From the NCBI RefSeq assembly GCF_002266465.3, contig NZ_CP029427.2, positions 4,094,501 through 4,158,500 on the forward strand: a stretch of DNA of 64,000 bases, read 5' to 3'. Shown one piece after another: positions 8,571-17,927 of this stretch (its first letter is position 1; every line of letters begins with the position of its first letter). The notes beneath the pieces were generated by a model, which saw only the letters and a program-made list of their open reading frames with translations, made no database searches and was not told where the DNA came from. A program made the translations under genes and the position numbers. Source of the DNA: Bradyrhizobium symbiodeficiens. Its GTDB lineage: Bacteria; Pseudomonadota; Alphaproteobacteria; Rhizobiales; Xanthobacteraceae.

Positions 8571-8592
8571 TCCGTACCCGGCCTCGGCCGCC

Positions 8593-9342
8593 TCAACCGG
8601 CCAACGTCACGATCAAAGGCCCGTTGCGGGTGGCGATCACGGTGTGCTCGTACTGCACGGTCGGCGCCTCGGGATTGCTGTAGAGCGTCCACGGGTCGTC
8701 GCCATTCTCCGCCCATTCGGCGCCCATGGAGAGGAACGGCTCGACGGTGAACACCAGGCCATCGTTCATGATGCGGCGTTCGGAGCGATCGGGCCAGGTT
8801 GCGATCTCCGTCGGCTCCTCATGGAGCGACAGGCCGACGCCGTGACTGGCGAGATTCCTGACCAGGCTGTAGCCCTTCTTTCGCGCAAAGGTCCCGATCG
8901 CCTGACCGATCCCCGCGATCGGTTTGCCGGCACCGACCTGCTGCAGGCCGGTCCACATCGCCCGCCGGCCGTCCCGGCAAAGTCGTTCGATCCCGCGGCT
9001 TACGGGCGGAACGGCGAACGAGGCTCCGGTATCGGCAAAGAAGCCGTTCTTCTCGGCTGACACGTCGATGTTCACGAGATCGCCGCGCTCGATCCGCCGC
9101 TCGCCCGGGATGCCGTGAGCGATCTCCTCGTTCACGCTGATGCAGGTTGCCCCCGGAAAATCATAGGCCAGCTCCGGCGCCGAACGCGCGCCGGCGGCCT
9201 CCAGCAGCTGTCGTCCGATCCGGTCGAGTTCGGAGGTGGTCATGCCCGGCTCGAGCGCTTTCCCCATTGCCTCCAGCGTGGCGGCGACGATGCGCCCGAT
9301 CTCCTTCAGGCGCGTCAAGTCGTTGTCATCGGAGATTGTCAT
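8593..9342 (-). CDS. map: Methionine aminopeptidase, type I
   Basis: 249 residues. Removes the initiator methionine from nascent proteins. All six catalytic positions are visible: H76 (EIAHGIPG), D93 (VNIDVS), D104 (FADTGAS), H167 (ASHGVG), E201 (FTVEPF) and E232 (QYEHTV). There is no N-terminal zinc-finger extension. It stands alone among accessory genes rather than beside ribosomal or rpsB/tsf genes, so it is probably a second copy in addition to a housekeeping map elsewhere. A possible small reading frame ends one base upstream of its ATG. Confidence 0.93.
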   Translation of the reverse strand: MTISDDNDLTRLKEIGRIVAATLEAMGKALEPGMTTSELDRIGRQLLEAAGARSAPELAYDFPGATCISVNEEIAHGIPGERRIERGDLVNIDVSAEKNGFFADTGASFAVPPVSRGIERLCRDGRRAMWTGLQQVGAGKPIAGIGQAIGTFARKKGYSLVRNLASHGVGLSLHEEPTEIATWPDRSERRIMNDGLVFTVEPFLSMGAEWAENGDDPWTLYSNPEAPTVQYEHTVIATRNGPLIVTLAG

Positions 9343-9343
9343 G

Positions 9344-9619
9344 TCAGGGCTCTTGTGCGGGAGGCCCGGACATAGCGCCTGCGAGGTCGGCTTGCAAACC
9401 GGCCAGCCCCGGAGAATCCTGCCGCAGCGGCGCCGGCGATTGGCGCAGGCTCGCGGCCCGGACGGCGGCGAAATAAACGTGAACCGTCACGCCACCGCAA
9501 CCGACGCCCTGGACGGACAGTCCCTGGACAGCAGGCTTCTCGCCGAACGTTGGCGCGACGCCTTTGACCAAGCCCGTGCAGTAAGCGCAGGACGGTCGAT
9601 GGGCAGGTTTGCCAATCAT
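9344..9619 (-). CDS. Possible small protein upstream of map (weak)
   Basis: 91 codons beginning MIGKPAHRPSCAYC. Its TGA ends one base before the map start (TGA-C-ATG), which would allow translational coupling, and third positions are mostly G or C. Against it: no good ribosome site, no recognisable family, and antisense frames in this GC-rich DNA often stay open. It fills the otherwise empty 318-base gap between map and the XRE gene; nothing else was seen there. Confidence 0.25.
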   Translation of the reverse strand: MIGKPAHRPSCAYCTGLVKGVAPTFGEKPAVQGLSVQGVGCGGVTVHVYFAAVRAASLRQSPAPLRQDSPGLAGLQADLAGAMSGPPAQEP

Positions 9620-9660
9620 CGCTCGGAAGCTGAAGCCTGCCCGGTGCGTCAGCCTCCGCC

Positions 9661-10434
9661 CTACACCGGCGTGTAAACCACCAGCTTCAGCGCGGGATCG
9701 TCGTTGGCCTGGAAGCTGGTGTGCTCGAAATGCAGCACGCCGAGGGTTGGATGCGACATCGTCTTGAGGCCCGAAGACGTGCCGCGGACCTCGTGGGCTT
9801 CCCACCATTTGACGAATTCCGGGCTGCCCTGCCGCAGCCGCGTCAGCAATTCCGCAAAGGCGGGATCGCCGGCCCAGACGTCGTGCGTGGCGCGAAACAT
9901 CGCGACCATGCGCTTGGCTACTTCCGCCCAGCCCGCTCCGTAAGCCTTGCGCGTCTGCTTGTTGGTCATCATCAGCAGCATCGTGTTGCGATCCGCCTCC
10001 GGCAGGCGCCCGAACGCGAAGACCTGCTCGGCGGCCGCGTTCCAGGCCAGCACGTCCCAGCGCCGCCCGGTGACATAGGCCGGATGCGGCAAGCTCTCGA
10101 CCAGCCGCTGGATCGGCGGCGGCACGGTCTCGCGGGTGAAGACGCGCCTGTCACCGTCGCGCGCCAGCGCCTTCAGGTGCGCGTGCTCGGTCTTGCTGAG
10201 GCGCAGCGCGCGGGCCAGCGCATCGACGGTGGTTACCGAGGGGCTCACCGTGCGGCCCTGCTCGAGGCGGATGTACCAGTCGACGCCGATGCCGGCGAGT
10301 TGCGCGACCTCCTCGCGGCGCAGCCCCACGGTGCGCCGGCGCCCGCCGATCGGAAGGCCGACGGCCTTCGGCGACAACTTTTCGCGGCGGGACCTCAGGA
10401 AGTCGCCGAATTCGACGCGGCGCGGATCGGCCAT
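9661..10434 (-). CDS. XRE-family regulator with MmyB-like ligand-binding domain
   Basis: 257 residues from the ATG at 10434 (a GTG at 10446 is possible). An N-terminal helix-turn-helix (GLRREEVAQLAGIGVDWYIRLEQGR) is followed by the characteristic domain with AYVTGRRWDVLAWNAAAEQVF, the MmyB/MltR-type ligand-binding fold that in some members binds fatty acids. Regulators of this kind typically repress a divergent oxidoreductase gene. The divergent neighbour here is an alcohol dehydrogenase-like gene starting at 10541, with a direct repeat between the two starts. Confidence 0.9.
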   Translation of the reverse strand: MADPRRVEFGDFLRSRREKLSPKAVGLPIGGRRRTVGLRREEVAQLAGIGVDWYIRLEQGRTVSPSVTTVDALARALRLSKTEHAHLKALARDGDRRVFTRETVPPPIQRLVESLPHPAYVTGRRWDVLAWNAAAEQVFAFGRLPEADRNTMLLMMTNKQTRKAYGAGWAEVAKRMVAMFRATHDVWAGDPAFAELLTRLRQGSPEFVKWWEAHEVRGTSSGLKTMSHPTLGVLHFEHTSFQANDDPALKLVVYTPV

Positions 10435-10464
10435 GATGTCGCTCACGGATGGAGGGCCCCTGCA

Positions 10465-10483
10465 ATACTAGGATAATACCAGG
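10465..10483. promoter_or_regulatory. Direct repeat in the XRE / dehydrogenase divergent promoter
   Basis: ATACTAGG (10465-10472) and ATACCAGG (10476-10483) differ at one base and start 11 bp apart, about one helical turn. They lie centrally between the XRE start (10434) and the dehydrogenase start (10541). This is the best candidate for the regulator's binding site. Confidence 0.4.
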
Positions 10484-10540
10484 CCTTCTTGCCCTGTCCA
10501 AGTCGGCGCATACCCCTTCACCCACTTTGAGGTGAACATC

Positions 10541-11620
10541 ATGAAAGCTGCCGTACTCAAATCCTTCGGCACCCCCCTCGTCATCGAGGAGGTCCGCGAC
10601 CCCGTCATCGGCACCGGCGAGGTCGTCGTCGACGTCGTCGCAACGCGCGTGCTGTCCTATACCAGCGAGGTACTCAGCGGCGCGCGCAACTACGCGCTCG
10701 ACCTTCCGGTCGTCCCCGGCGCCGGCGGCGTCGGACGGGTGCGCGCGATCGGACCGGATGCGACCAAGCTTGCCGTCGGCGACTGGGTGATCTGCGATCC
10801 GACGGTGCGTTCGCGCGACGATGCGATCGCGCCCGACATTCATCTGCAGGGCGTGAGCGCACGCGGTGAAGGCGGCATGCATTTGCAAAAATACTTCCAC
10901 CACGGCTCGTTCGCCGAGCAGATCAGGGTGCCGACGGAGAATGCGAAGTGGCTTGGCCGGATCACCGACGCCGAATCTGCGCAGTGGTGCGTCCTCGGCA
11001 CAATGCTCGTGCCCTATGGCGGCTTCCTCGCTGCGAAGCTCCAGCCCGGCGAGACGGTGCTGGTGAGCGGCGCCACCGGAAATTTTGGCAGCGCGGCCGT
11101 CGCCGTTGCACTCGCGATGGGCGCGGCCTGCGTGGTAGCGCCGGGGCGTAACGAGGCGATCCTGGCTGACCTCGTCCGCCGCTTCGGCGATCGCGTCAGG
11201 CCGGTCAAGCTCACCGGCGTTGAGGACGACGACCGCGAGTTGATGAAGCGCGCGTCTCCCGGCCCGATCGACTGCGTGTTCGACATCATGCCGCCCTCGG
11301 TGAGCACGAATGTGGTGCGCGCTGCGATCATGGCGGTGCGGCCCTACGGGCGCGTCGTGCTGATGGGCGGCGTCAACATGCAGGGCGGCCCGGGCCTGGA
11401 GCTGCCGTACAACTGGATCATGCGCGATTGCATCACCATCCACGGCGTCTGGATGTATCCGCCGGACGCGGCGACGCGGCTGATCGCGATGGTACGGTCG
11501 GGCCTGTTGCGGCTCGATCATTATCAGGCCACGGCGTTCGACCTCGACCATGCCAACGACGCCGTGGCGCACGCCGCGGCCAATGCCGGCCCGTTCAAGA
11601 TGACGGTGATCAGGCCTTGA
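10541..11620 (+). CDS. Alcohol dehydrogenase / quinone oxidoreductase-like (MDR) protein
   Basis: 359 residues, medium-chain dehydrogenase/reductase fold: a GroES-like N-terminus (VVPGAGGVGRVRAIG, VGDWVICDP) and a Rossmann domain with LVSGATGNFGSAAVAVALAMGA as nucleotide-binding loop. The Cys ligands of the catalytic and structural zinc sites of classic ADHs are not evident, so a zinc-independent oxidoreductase is likelier. Start at 10541 has GAGG eight bases upstream; a GTG at 10532 is also in frame. It is divergent from the XRE regulator, which probably controls it, and is followed by a terminator. Substrate unknown. Confidence 0.82.
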   Translation: MKAAVLKSFGTPLVIEEVRDPVIGTGEVVVDVVATRVLSYTSEVLSGARNYALDLPVVPGAGGVGRVRAIGPDATKLAVGDWVICDPTVRSRDDAIAPDIHLQGVSARGEGGMHLQKYFHHGSFAEQIRVPTENAKWLGRITDAESAQWCVLGTMLVPYGGFLAAKLQPGETVLVSGATGNFGSAAVAVALAMGAACVVAPGRNEAILADLVRRFGDRVRPVKLTGVEDDDRELMKRASPGPIDCVFDIMPPSVSTNVVRAAIMAVRPYGRVVLMGGVNMQGGPGLELPYNWIMRDCITIHGVWMYPPDAATRLIAMVRSGLLRLDHYQATAFDLDHANDAVAHAAANAGPFKMTVIRP

Positions 11621-11628
11621 GGCCCTGA

Positions 11629-11660
11629 GGCGGCGGCGAAGCGCCGTCGCCGATTTTTTT
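11629..11660 (+). terminator. Rho-independent terminator after the dehydrogenase gene
   Basis: A nine-base stem with one mismatch (11629-11637 with 11643-11651, GC-rich, loop GAAGC) is followed after two bases by seven T (11654-11660). It lies nine bases past the dehydrogenase stop codon. Confidence 0.75.
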
Positions 11661-11684
11661 CGTCAGTCCGGCCCAAGCACTTGG

Positions 11685-11709
11685 CTACTGTGCATGGGGT
11701 TGTTTTCGC
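11685..11709. repeat. 25-bp intergenic repeat, copy 1
   Basis: This 25-base stretch is the exact reverse complement of 27146-27170. The core reads CTACTGTGCATGGGG on the plus strand. It lies between the convergent dehydrogenase gene and lolD. A short palindrome, CCAAG-CA-CTTGG (11673-11684), touches its left edge. Two exact copies 15 kb apart in non-coding DNA suggest a dispersed genomic repeat. Confidence 0.7.
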
Positions 11710-11717
11710 AAAATTGA

Positions 11718-12422
11718 CTACTCGAGCTCGACCACCTGGCCGTTCGAGAGCGAGACCCGCCGGTCCATGCGGCCGGCCAGCTCCATGTTGTGGGTCGCGA
11801 TCAGCATCGAGACCGAGGTCGCCTTGACCAGCTGCATCAGCGCCTGGAACACGTGATCCGCCGTGTGCGGATCGAGGTTTCCGGTCGGCTCGTCCGCAAA
11901 CAGCACCCGCGGCGCGTTGGCAACCGCGCGCGCGATCGCGACGCGCTGCTGCTCGCCGCCGGACAGTTCGGCCGGGCGATGGGTGATGCGATCGCCGAGG
12001 CCGAGATAGCCCAGGATCTCCTTGGCGCGCTTGACGCTCTCCGACTTCTTCAGGCCGCGGATCATCTGCGGCATCATGACGTTCTCCAGCGCCGAGAACT
12101 CCGGCAACAGCCGGTGCGACTGGTAGACGAAGCCGATATCGGTGCGGCGGAGCTGGGTGCGCTCGATGTCGGGCAGCTGCGAGGTCGGCGCGCCCGAGAC
12201 ATAGACCTCGCCGGAATCGGGCGCTTCCAATAGTCCCGCGATGTGCAGCAGCGTCGACTTGCCCGAGCCCGACGGCGCCACCAGCGCGACCGACTGCCCG
12301 GCCCACAGCGCGAGATTGGCGCCGTCCAGGATCGTCAGCGGCACCTCGCCCTGCAAGTACTGCCGCTTTATCTCGTGGAGATAAATGACCGGTACGTCTT
12401 CCGCCCCCTGCTGCTGCTCCAT
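11718..12422 (-). CDS. lolD: Lipoprotein-releasing ABC transporter ATPase LolD
   Basis: 234 residues. ATPase of the LolCDE complex that extracts mature lipoproteins from the inner membrane and hands them to LolA. Walker [11 protein letters not shown]-loop [11 protein letters not shown], signature [14 protein letters not shown], Walker [13 protein letters not shown] and the H-loop ATHN are all present. [23 protein letters not shown] is characteristic of LolD. The ATG at 12422 begins eight bases after the lolC stop, so they are co-transcribed. In many relatives dnaE follows directly; here a 9-kb accessory block intervenes. Confidence 0.95.
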   Translation of the reverse strand: MEQQQGAEDVPVIYLHEIKRQYLQGEVPLTILDGANLALWAGQSVALVAPSGSGKSTLLHIAGLLEAPDSGEVYVSGAPTSQLPDIERTQLRRTDIGFVYQSHRLLPEFSALENVMMPQMIRGLKKSESVKRAKEILGYLGLGDRITHRPAELSGGEQQRVAIARAVANAPRVLFADEPTGNLDPHTADHVFQALMQLVKATSVSMLIATHNMELAGRMDRRVSLSNGQVVELE

Positions 12423-12429
12423 CAACCCC

Positions 12430-13698
12430 TCACTCGTACCGCAGCGCTTCGACGGGATCGAGGCGCGCGGCGCGCCACGACGGATACAGCGTCGCCAGGA
12501 ACGACAGCGTCAGCGCCATGATGACGACGGCCGTGGTCTCGCCGACGTCGATATCGGCGGGCAGTTTCGACAGGAAATAGAGCTCCGGCGAGAACAGCTC
12601 GGTCGAAGTCAGCCAGGACAGGAATTGCCGGATGGATTCGATGTTGAGACAGATCACGAGGCCGACGATGAAGCCGACCAGCGTGCCGACCACGCCGATC
12701 GAGGCGCCCGTGATCAGGAATATCCGCATGATCGAGCCCTGCGAGGCGCCCATCGTGCGCAGGATCGCGATGTCGCTGCCCTTGTCCTTCACCAGCATGA
12801 TCAAGCCGGAGACGATGTTCAGCGCCGCGACCAGCACGATCATGGTCAGGATCAGGAACATCACGTTGCGCTCGACCTGGAGCGCGTTGAAGAAGGTCGA
12901 ATTGCGCTGCCGCCAATCGACCAGGAACACCGGCCGCCCGGCCGCCTCCGTCACGGCCTGACGGAAGGCGACGATCTGATCGGGATTGGTGGTGAACACC
13001 TCGATCGAGGTGACGTCGTTGCTGCGGTTGAAATAGGCCTGCGCTTCCGCGAGCGGCATGAACACGAAGCCGAGGTCGTATTCGGACATGCCGATCTCGA
13101 ACACGGCGACGATCTTGTACGGTTTTATGCGCGGCGTCGTGCCCATGGGCGTGACCGCGCCTTTCGGTGCCACCAGCGTGATGCTGTCGCCGGCATGCAG
13201 CGACAGCTGGTCGGCGAGGCGCCGGCCGATCGCGACGCCCTGCCCCTCGTCGAAGCCCTCGAGCGAGCCCTGCTTGATGTTCTTGGCGATCGAGGTGAGG
13301 TTGTTGAGGTCGTCGGAGCGGATGCCGCGCACCAGCACGCCCGAGGCGTTCCACGGCGAGGACGCCAGCGCCTGGCCGTCCACGACGGGCGCGGCGAGCC
13401 GGATGCCTTTGACCTGGCTGAGGCGGTCGGCGACGTCCTTCCAGTCCGTCAGCGGCGATTCCAGCGGCTGGACCAGGATGTGGCCGTTCAGCCCCAGGAT
13501 CTTGTCGAGCAGCTCTTTGCGGAAGCCGTTCATCACCGCCATGACGATGATCAGCGTCGCCACGCCCAGCATGATGCCGAGGAAGGAGAACCCGGCAATG
13601 ACCGAGATGAATCCCTCCTTGCGGCGCGCGCGCAGATAGCGCGCCGACAGCATCCACTCGAAGGGCGCGAAAGGCGCGGTTGGCTTGGTCTCGGTCAT
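12430..13698 (-). CDS. lolC: Lipoprotein-releasing system transmembrane subunit LolC/LolE
   Basis: 422 residues. Membrane subunit of the lipoprotein release system; in alphaproteobacteria a single LolC/E-type protein generally homodimerises. The order is one N-terminal membrane helix ([40 protein letters not shown]), a large periplasmic MacB-like domain (about residues 50-270), then three helices including the FtsX-type [18 protein letters not shown] loop. The C-terminus, [18 protein letters not shown], is diagnostic for the family. The start at 13698 is preferred over an in-frame ATG four codons upstream. Confidence 0.94.
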   Translation of the reverse strand: MTETKPTAPFAPFEWMLSARYLRARRKEGFISVIAGFSFLGIMLGVATLIIVMAVMNGFRKELLDKILGLNGHILVQPLESPLTDWKDVADRLSQVKGIRLAAPVVDGQALASSPWNASGVLVRGIRSDDLNNLTSIAKNIKQGSLEGFDEGQGVAIGRRLADQLSLHAGDSITLVAPKGAVTPMGTTPRIKPYKIVAVFEIGMSEYDLGFVFMPLAEAQAYFNRSNDVTSIEVFTTNPDQIVAFRQAVTEAAGRPVFLVDWRQRNSTFFNALQVERNVMFLILTMIVLVAALNIVSGLIMLVKDKGSDIAILRTMGASQGSIMRIFLITGASIGVVGTLVGFIVGLVICLNIESIRQFLSWLTSTELFSPELYFLSKLPADIDVGETTAVVIMALTLSFLATLYPSWRAARLDPVEALRYE

Positions 13699-13782
13699 GG
13701 TTTCATCCATCGCTTGATAATCCCATGATTCGGGGTCAATTGTGGCCGGATTGCCGGCCCATCATCGCGCGATGAACACTAT

Positions 13783-15102
13783 TCAGCCGACGAGGCGGGC
13801 AACCGCGTCCGCAGGCGACATCGTCTCGCGGAAGCCGTCACTGCGCCGCTTGATCTCGACCTTGCCGTCGGCGAGGCCCTTCGGCCCGATCATGATCTGC
13901 CAGGGGATGCCGATCAGGTCGGCGGCGGCAAACTTTGCGCCGGCGCGCTGGTCAGTGTCGTCATAAAGCACGTCGACGCCCTTGGCCGTGAGCTCGGCGT
14001 AAAGCTTCTCGCAGGCCGCATCGACGGCCGCATCGCCCTGCTTGAGGTTGAGGATCGACACGCGGAACGGCGCCACCGCCTCCGGCCATTTGATGCCGGC
14101 ATCGTCATGGCAGGCCTCGATGATGGCACCCAACAGCCGCGAGACGCCGACGCCGTAGGAGCCGCCGTGAATCGGCACATCGACGCCGTCGGGGCCCGCC
14201 ACCAGGGCTTTCATCGCGTCGGAATATTTGGTGCCGAAATAGAAGATCTGCCCGACCTCGATGCCGCGGGTGTTCACCCGCTTGTCCGCGGGCACTTCCT
14301 GCTCGAACCGCGCCGCGTCGTGAACGTCCTCCGTCGCCGCGTAGACCGAGGTCCACTGCTTGATGATCGGCGTCAGGTCGCCCTCGTAGTCGACATCCGC
14401 GCCCGGCACCGGCAGGTCCAGCACGTCGCGATTGATGAACACGCCGGATTCGCCGGTCTCGGCCAGCACGATGAACTCGTGGCTGAGATCGCCGCCGATC
14501 GGGCCGGTCTCGGCGCGCATCGGGATCGCCTTCAGCCCCATCCGCGCGAAGGTGCGCAAATACGCCACGAACATCTTGTTATAGGCAACGCGCGCCGCGG
14601 CCTCGTTGAGGTCGAAGGAATAGGCGTCCTTCATCAGAAACTCGCGGCCACGCATCACGCCGAAACGCGGACGCTGCTCGTCGCGGAATTTCCATTGGAT
14701 ATGATAGAGATTCAGCGGCAGGTTCTTGTAGGACTTCACATAGGCGCGGAAGATCTCGGTGATCATTTCCTCGTTGGTCGGCCCGTACAGGAGCTCGCGC
14801 TTGTGGCGGTCGGCGATGCGCAGCATCTCCGGGCCATAGGCGTCGTAGCGGCCGCTCTCGCGCCAGAGGTCGGCGAGTTGCAGCGTCGGCATCAGCAGCT
14901 CCAGCGCACCGGCGCGATCCTGCTCCTCGCGCACGATCTGCTCGATCTTCTTCAGCACGCGGAAGCCAAGCGGCAGCCAGGCGTAGATACCAGCCGCCTC
15001 CTGCCGGATCATGCCGGCGCGCAGCATCAGCCGATGCGAGACGATCTCCGCCTCTTTCGGATTTTCCTTCAGGATGGGCAGAAAGAACCGCGACAACCGC
15101 AT
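13783..15102 (-). CDS. proS: Prolyl-tRNA synthetase (short alphaproteobacterial type)
   Basis: 439 residues, class II aminoacyl-tRNA synthetase charging tRNA-Pro. Motif 1 and 2 regions are clear ([19 protein letters not shown], then [32 protein letters not shown]), as is motif 3 ([17 protein letters not shown]). The C-terminal anticodon-binding domain ends [19 protein letters not shown]. The editing insertion of the longer bacterial ProRS is missing, as is normal for this clade, so clearance of Ala-tRNA-Pro would need a free-standing editing protein. It sits upstream of lolC on the same strand, the usual neighbourhood. Confidence 0.96.
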   Translation of the reverse strand: MRLSRFFLPILKENPKEAEIVSHRLMLRAGMIRQEAAGIYAWLPLGFRVLKKIEQIVREEQDRAGALELLMPTLQLADLWRESGRYDAYGPEMLRIADRHKRELLYGPTNEEMITEIFRAYVKSYKNLPLNLYHIQWKFRDEQRPRFGVMRGREFLMKDAYSFDLNEAAARVAYNKMFVAYLRTFARMGLKAIPMRAETGPIGGDLSHEFIVLAETGESGVFINRDVLDLPVPGADVDYEGDLTPIIKQWTSVYAATEDVHDAARFEQEVPADKRVNTRGIEVGQIFYFGTKYSDAMKALVAGPDGVDVPIHGGSYGVGVSRLLGAIIEACHDDAGIKWPEAVAPFRVSILNLKQGDAAVDAACEKLYAELTAKGVDVLYDDTDQRAGAKFAAADLIGIPWQIMIGPKGLADGKVEIKRRSDGFRETMSPADAVARLVG

Positions 15103-15246
15103 GGTAATACTCTGGGAATCAGTGGTGGGTTGCAGTGAAACCGGATTGAGAGCAAAAACACAAGACCGGGAATGAGGAAAAGCCGCTAACGCAACGGGAT
15201 TCCTGTCATTTTTCCGTCGGACTTCAGGTTCGCCCTGAGCTGTGCC

Positions 15247-16809
15247 TCACCGCTCCGTGACATCGAGTTCATCTTCGAGCGTGATCTGCTCGAAGTCGGT
15301 CACCAGCGCGTCGATCCGCATATGCCAGCGGCCGGCGAACGGAAGCTCCACCTTGCGCACGTGCCAGTAGCCGTCGGGCCCCAGCGAGGCCTTCCGCTCC
15401 ATCGGTTCGATGCCACGCTCGGGCAGGCTTAGCGTCAACGTCGCCTCCTTGGCCGCCAGCGGCGTCGCCTCGCCGGTCATCAGTTGGAGCACCACATCGT
15501 TAGCCCCCGCCTTGCCGGGCGAGACCAGCACCTGGAACATCGCCTTGTCGCTATGGATGTGGATCGCCAACGGCGTCTCCGGAACGATGGTTCGCGGCGG
15601 CGGCGTGAAGCGCCAGCCGGCGACCACGGCCAGGATGGCGAGAGCAATCGCACCTTCCAGCAGGATCGAGCGCCTGAGCGCGGGCGTCCCTGTCTCGTTT
15701 CGGGCCAGAGCCGGTGTCAACCGGAACCGATTGAGCGCGGCCAGCGCGAGCAATCCAGTGACCAGGACGAGCTTGGTCGAAAGGATCAGCCCGTAGCGAG
15801 TGCCGACCAGCGCTTCCGGCCTTTCGAGCTGAACGATCGCGAGCGCGAGGCCGGTCAAGGCCAGCACGCCCACCGCGAGCGCAGCAATGCGGGAAAAGCG
15901 GTTCACAATCGGGAGCGTCGCCATCGTCGGCTTCGACACCAGCACTCCGAGCGGGGCCAGCGCGCCGACCCAGAAGGCAACGCCGAGGCCATGGAGAAAG
16001 ATCGCCGGCCGCGTCAACGCCTCGGGCGGCGCCGTTGCGGCGTGTCCGGTCATCGCGAGCGACAGACCGACACCGATGAACGCGATCATCGCAAGAGCGC
16101 GCGCAAACCACGCGCTGCACAGCGCCAAATACGCAAGCAGCATCGCTGCGAAGGCGACCAGCAGGGCAGGACCGGCGCTGGTCGCAAAAGCGACCTTCCA
16201 GGGACCAGCGGTCGCGAGAGCAGATAGTGGCTGCCCGAGAAGATCGAGCCCCAACGCGCCGACGGATGCCACCGCGCTCGCAAGGCCGACGGCGAGCGCC
16301 ATGCGCGGGACTGCCATGCCGGTCGTCGACCACGCCACCCAGCGCGCGAAGAACACGCCGCCGACGCCGACGAACAACCCGATATAGAGACCGACCCGCG
16401 TCAGCCAGATCAGCGCGTTCAACCCGGCGTCCGCGGCGGCGGGCGGCTTCGTCGCCGTCGGCATGCCGACCGAGAAGATCACCGATCCCGTGACGGGATG
16501 GCCGTCCTGCGAGATCACGCGATAGCTGACGACCGCGGTGCCCTCAGGCAGATCCGCTGGCATCGCGACCGAAATCGTCTCGCCCGATGCGCTGACGCGC
16601 GCATCGTCCCTCGCCCGGCCCTTCCCATCGATCAGCCGGATCGCGCCCGGTGTCACCGGTTCGTTGAAGCGCAGTTCCACCGCCTTGGGCGCGGTCGCGA
16701 GCATGCTGCCGTTCGCCGGCTCGACCGCGACCAGTGCCGCGTGCGCCGACGCACCGCTTGCAAAGCCGGCAACGAGGAGCAGCGTCGCGAGCGCGGCGAG
16801 CAGGCGCAT
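15247..16809 (-). CDS. CopC-CopD fusion copper-handling membrane protein
   Basis: 520 residues. Signal peptide, then a CopC domain (about residues 23-117) with the expected copper ligands: N-terminal His of the mature chain (H23, HAALVAVEP) and H104 in DGHPVTG. A CopD-like integral domain with about eight helices follows (LNALIWLTRVGLYIGLFVGVGGVFF, GHAATAPPEALTRPAIFLHGLG), then a C-terminal periplasmic domain after PPPRTIVPETPL. CopC/CopD fusions (YcnJ-like) are linked to copper import or periplasmic copper handling. Its ATG overlaps the TGA of the DUF1775 gene (TGATG), so translation is coupled. Last gene of the copper cluster. Confidence 0.9.
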   Translation of the reverse strand: MRLLAALATLLLVAGFASGASAHAALVAVEPANGSMLATAPKAVELRFNEPVTPGAIRLIDGKGRARDDARVSASGETISVAMPADLPEGTAVVSYRVISQDGHPVTGSVIFSVGMPTATKPPAAADAGLNALIWLTRVGLYIGLFVGVGGVFFARWVAWSTTGMAVPRMALAVGLASAVASVGALGLDLLGQPLSALATAGPWKVAFATSAGPALLVAFAAMLLAYLALCSAWFARALAMIAFIGVGLSLAMTGHAATAPPEALTRPAIFLHGLGVAFWVGALAPLGVLVSKPTMATLPIVNRFSRIAALAVGVLALTGLALAIVQLERPEALVGTRYGLILSTKLVLVTGLLALAALNRFRLTPALARNETGTPALRRSILLEGAIALAILAVVAGWRFTPPPRTIVPETPLAIHIHSDKAMFQVLVSPGKAGANDVVLQLMTGEATPLAAKEATLTLSLPERGIEPMERKASLGPDGYWHVRKVELPFAGRWHMRIDALVTDFEQITLEDELDVTER

Positions 16810-17339
16810 CAGGGTTTTGGCAACAGCTTCACGCCAGGCGCCGGCGACTTGCCCTCGGATTTGCCCTCGTGTGAATGCCCTGCCCCCTCGGCTGGGATCT
16901 CGATCCAGCGGCTGACGCCGGTCTCGCATTCCTGGACGACGGGAAAGTACAGAATCGTGTTCGGCTTGAGGCCGTCGGTGAGGAATGTGCTGAGGACGAA
17001 CTCGTCATAGTTCTTGTCCGGCAGCTTGCCGCCGGACCATGCCACCTCCTTGACGCCGGAGGAGAGCTTGTTGCCGTGATAGTCGTATTCTCCGGCATAT
17101 TTGCCCTCGACGACATCGACATTCCAGCCCGCCTTCGGCATCGGCTTCACCGCGATCACCCCTTCCGGAATCTGCACCCGGATCTTCACGGTCGGCGAGC
17201 CCGCGCAGCCATGCGGCACGGTGAAGACGGCCTTGTAGGATGCACCGATCCTTGCTTGCTTGGTCTCGAGCGAGACGTGCGCCGCCGCCGGCGAGGCGAC
17301 GAGCGCGGCAATCAGGAACAGACAGGATCGCTTCGACAT
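16809..17339 (-). CDS. YcnI-like DUF1775 copper-binding protein
   Basis: 176 residues. Signal peptide with predicted cleavage after PAAA, so the mature chain starts with H21 (HVSLETKQARIGASYKAVFTVPHGCAGSPT). YcnI-family proteins bind Cu(II) through such an N-terminal histidine. The conserved VKIRVQIPEGV and AGWNVDVV segments follow, and the protein ends in a short His/Lys-rich tail (EGAGHSHEGKSEGK). It lies between PCuAC and CopC-CopD; YcnI and a CopC-CopD protein are also adjacent in Bacillus (ycnI-ycnJ), which supports the call. No transmembrane anchor is evident at the C-terminus. Confidence 0.9.
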   Translation of the reverse strand: MSKRSCLFLIAALVASPAAAHVSLETKQARIGASYKAVFTVPHGCAGSPTVKIRVQIPEGVIAVKPMPKAGWNVDVVEGKYAGEYDYHGNKLSSGVKEVAWSGGKLPDKNYDEFVLSTFLTDGLKPNTILYFPVVQECETGVSRWIEIPAEGAGHSHEGKSEGKSPAPGVKLLPKP

Positions 17340-17368
17340 ATCAGGTCTCCCGAGAGTCCAGGCCCGTC

Positions 17369-17899
17369 TCATTTCATTTTCATTCCCGAATGATCCGGCT
17401 TCATATCCATGTGACCGGAATGCCCGGCGTCGCCGGGGACCTGCGCGCCGACGCCCTGGACGTCGAGGGAGACGGCGACTTTGCCGGCCTTCTCGAATTG
17501 CAGTGTCACCGGCACCTTGTCGCCCTGCTTGAACGGGCCCTTGAGCTCCTGGAGCATCAAATGATAGCCGCCAGGTGCGAACTTGACCGTCTTGCCGGGC
17601 TCGATGGTGAGCCCTTTGTCGAGCGCGCGCATCTTCATCACGCCATTCTCGACGGCCATCTCGTGGATCTCGAACTTGCCGGCAATGTCGGCGGAACCGC
17701 CGATCAACCGGTCCGGCGCCGTTCCCTTGTTCTCGATGACGAGATAGCCGCCGGCGACCTTTGCGCCGCCCGGTGTCGCACGGCTCCACGGCTGCGAGAT
17801 GACGAGATCGCCGGCCTTGACGTCATCGGCCAGAGCGGGTGCTGCGGAGATCGCGAGTGCGAATGCAGCGAGCAGCACGTTTTTCGAGATCGTTTTCAT
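17369..17899 (-). CDS. PCu(A)C copper chaperone
   Basis: 176 residues. Periplasmic chaperone of the PCuAC family, which delivers Cu(I) to the CuA centre of cytochrome oxidase. Signal peptide to about residue 24 (PALADD). The copper ligands fit the family pattern: H79 (EIHEM), M90 (VMKM), H113 and M115 (GYHLML). A C-terminal His/Met-rich tail (GHSGHMDMKPDHSGMKMK) adds possible low-affinity copper sites. ATG at 17899 starts the signal peptide; upstream frame is leaderless. It sits 28 bases after the TlpA-like gene, in the same minus-strand unit. Confidence 0.92.
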   Translation of the reverse strand: MKTISKNVLLAAFALAISAAPALADDVKAGDLVISQPWSRATPGGAKVAGGYLVIENKGTAPDRLIGGSADIAGKFEIHEMAVENGVMKMRALDKGLTIEPGKTVKFAPGGYHLMLQELKGPFKQGDKVPVTLQFEKAGKVAVSLDVQGVGAQVPGDAGHSGHMDMKPDHSGMKMK

Positions 17900-17927
17900 T
17901 TCCGTATTTCCTTTGCAGAACTGGATT

